NCBI RefSeq assembly: GCF_001429725.1
Contig: NZ_LMHV01000044.1
Coordinates: 62,001 to 126,000 of the forward strand
Direction: 5' to 3'
DNA length: 64,000 bases
Source: Rhizobium sp. Root708
GTDB taxonomy: Bacteria > Pseudomonadota > Alphaproteobacteria > Rhizobiales > Rhizobiaceae
Position numbers and translations under genes: made by a program. The notes below the pieces were generated by a model. That model was not told where the DNA came from and searched no databases. It saw only the letters and a program-made list of their open reading frames with translations. This document shows, one piece after another, positions 63,791 through 64,000 of this stretch; the stretch's first letter is position 1, and each line of letters opens with the position of its first letter.

Positions 63791-64000
63791 TCATCCATAA
63801 GTTGCCAACCGGCAGGCAGCGACATCGGCCAGGATCGACAGCGCAAGCGACGTCGAATCCCGTGTCGGTCCAAACATCCCGATCGGCGCCTTAATGCGAT
63901 CGAGATCCTCATTGCGGTATCCGAGCGCTGTCAGACGTTCGACGCGCCTTCGATGCGTTCGCGTGCTCCCGAGGGCTCCTACATAGAATGCCGGCGAGCC
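63791..64000 (-). CDS. XdhC-family protein, C-terminal part
   Basis: 69 codons up to the window edge. SPAFYVGALGSTRTHRRRVERL and DRIKAPIGMFGPTRDSTSLALSILADV are the conserved end of XdhC/CoxI proteins, which deliver sulfurated molybdenum cofactor to xanthine dehydrogenase-like enzymes. The MocA-like stump follows 25 bp downstream on the same strand, the usual pairing. Confidence 0.75.
   Translation of the reverse strand, partial: GSPAFYVGALGSTRTHRRRVERLTALGYRNEDLDRIKAPIGMFGPTRDSTSLALSILADVAACRLATYG

Overview
The window looks like an accessory replicon (probably a megaplasmid, or an acquired catabolic region) of an alphaproteobacterium, most likely Rhizobiales/Rhizobiaceae. This rests on a single-chain 712-residue methylmalonyl-CoA mutase next to pccA/pccB, a PccR-type regulator, many Tat-type leaders, Ugp/Mal-type ABC importers, and base composition near 57 % GC judged by eye. 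No rRNA, tRNA, replication, conjugation, integrase or CRISPR feature was seen. The species is not determinable from the sequence alone.

Region 1 (1-33 kb) is a dense catabolic and uptake block on both strands. It holds three GMC oxidoreductases, four SDRs, two aldehyde dehydrogenases, a ThDP-dependent lyase/ligase, two MmgE/PrpD proteins, an enoyl-CoA hydratase, an acyl-CoA dehydrogenase, two carboxymuconolactone-decarboxylase-like (CMD) proteins plus one dead copy, a VOC protein plus one dead copy, two sister cupins, an SMP-30 lactonase, a complete sugar-type ABC importer, the start of a second importer's binding protein, an MFS exporter and one IclR regulator. The main discovery is a 17-bp dyad, roughly RTCCYNNANNNTRRGAY. 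It occurs about 14 times, in front of nearly every transcription unit of this block including the iclR gene, and was not noticed elsewhere. In several promoters it occupies the -35/-10 spacer. I read the block as one regulon for importing an alcohol- or polyol-rich compound, oxidising it (GMC, SDR, ALDH), cleaving it (ThDP enzyme) and finishing it through CoA esters. The substrate is unknown and I recognise no described pathway with this gene set.

Region 2 (33-34.3 kb) is decayed DNA (VOC pseudogene, aldo/keto reductase tail) separating the regulon from a small divergent LacI unit: an enolase-superfamily dehydratase and an MHS-type transporter with a tandem 24-bp LacI operator (34.5-38.2 kb).

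Region 3 (38.4-47.7 kb) is a tight propionyl-CoA to succinyl-CoA operon, pccB-pccA-mutase-epimerase, followed by an ETF:ubiquinone oxidoreductase. It is divergent from a pccR-type regulator whose repeated TTGCGAA boxes end at its own start codon.

Region 4 (48.5-62 kb) is a loose collection of detoxification and redox genes: Tat-exported alpha/beta hydrolase, PEBP-like protein, quinone oxidoreductase, two NTF2-like proteins, aldo/keto reductase, IclR, SDRs, amine oxidase with a divergent LysR, and a membrane-cytochrome (DUF4405)/cytochrome P460/YciI group with two decayed extra copies of the membrane cytochrome. The right end has a class III nucleotide cyclase beside a broken XdhC/MocA-like molybdenum-cofactor locus, which suggests a rearrangement junction.
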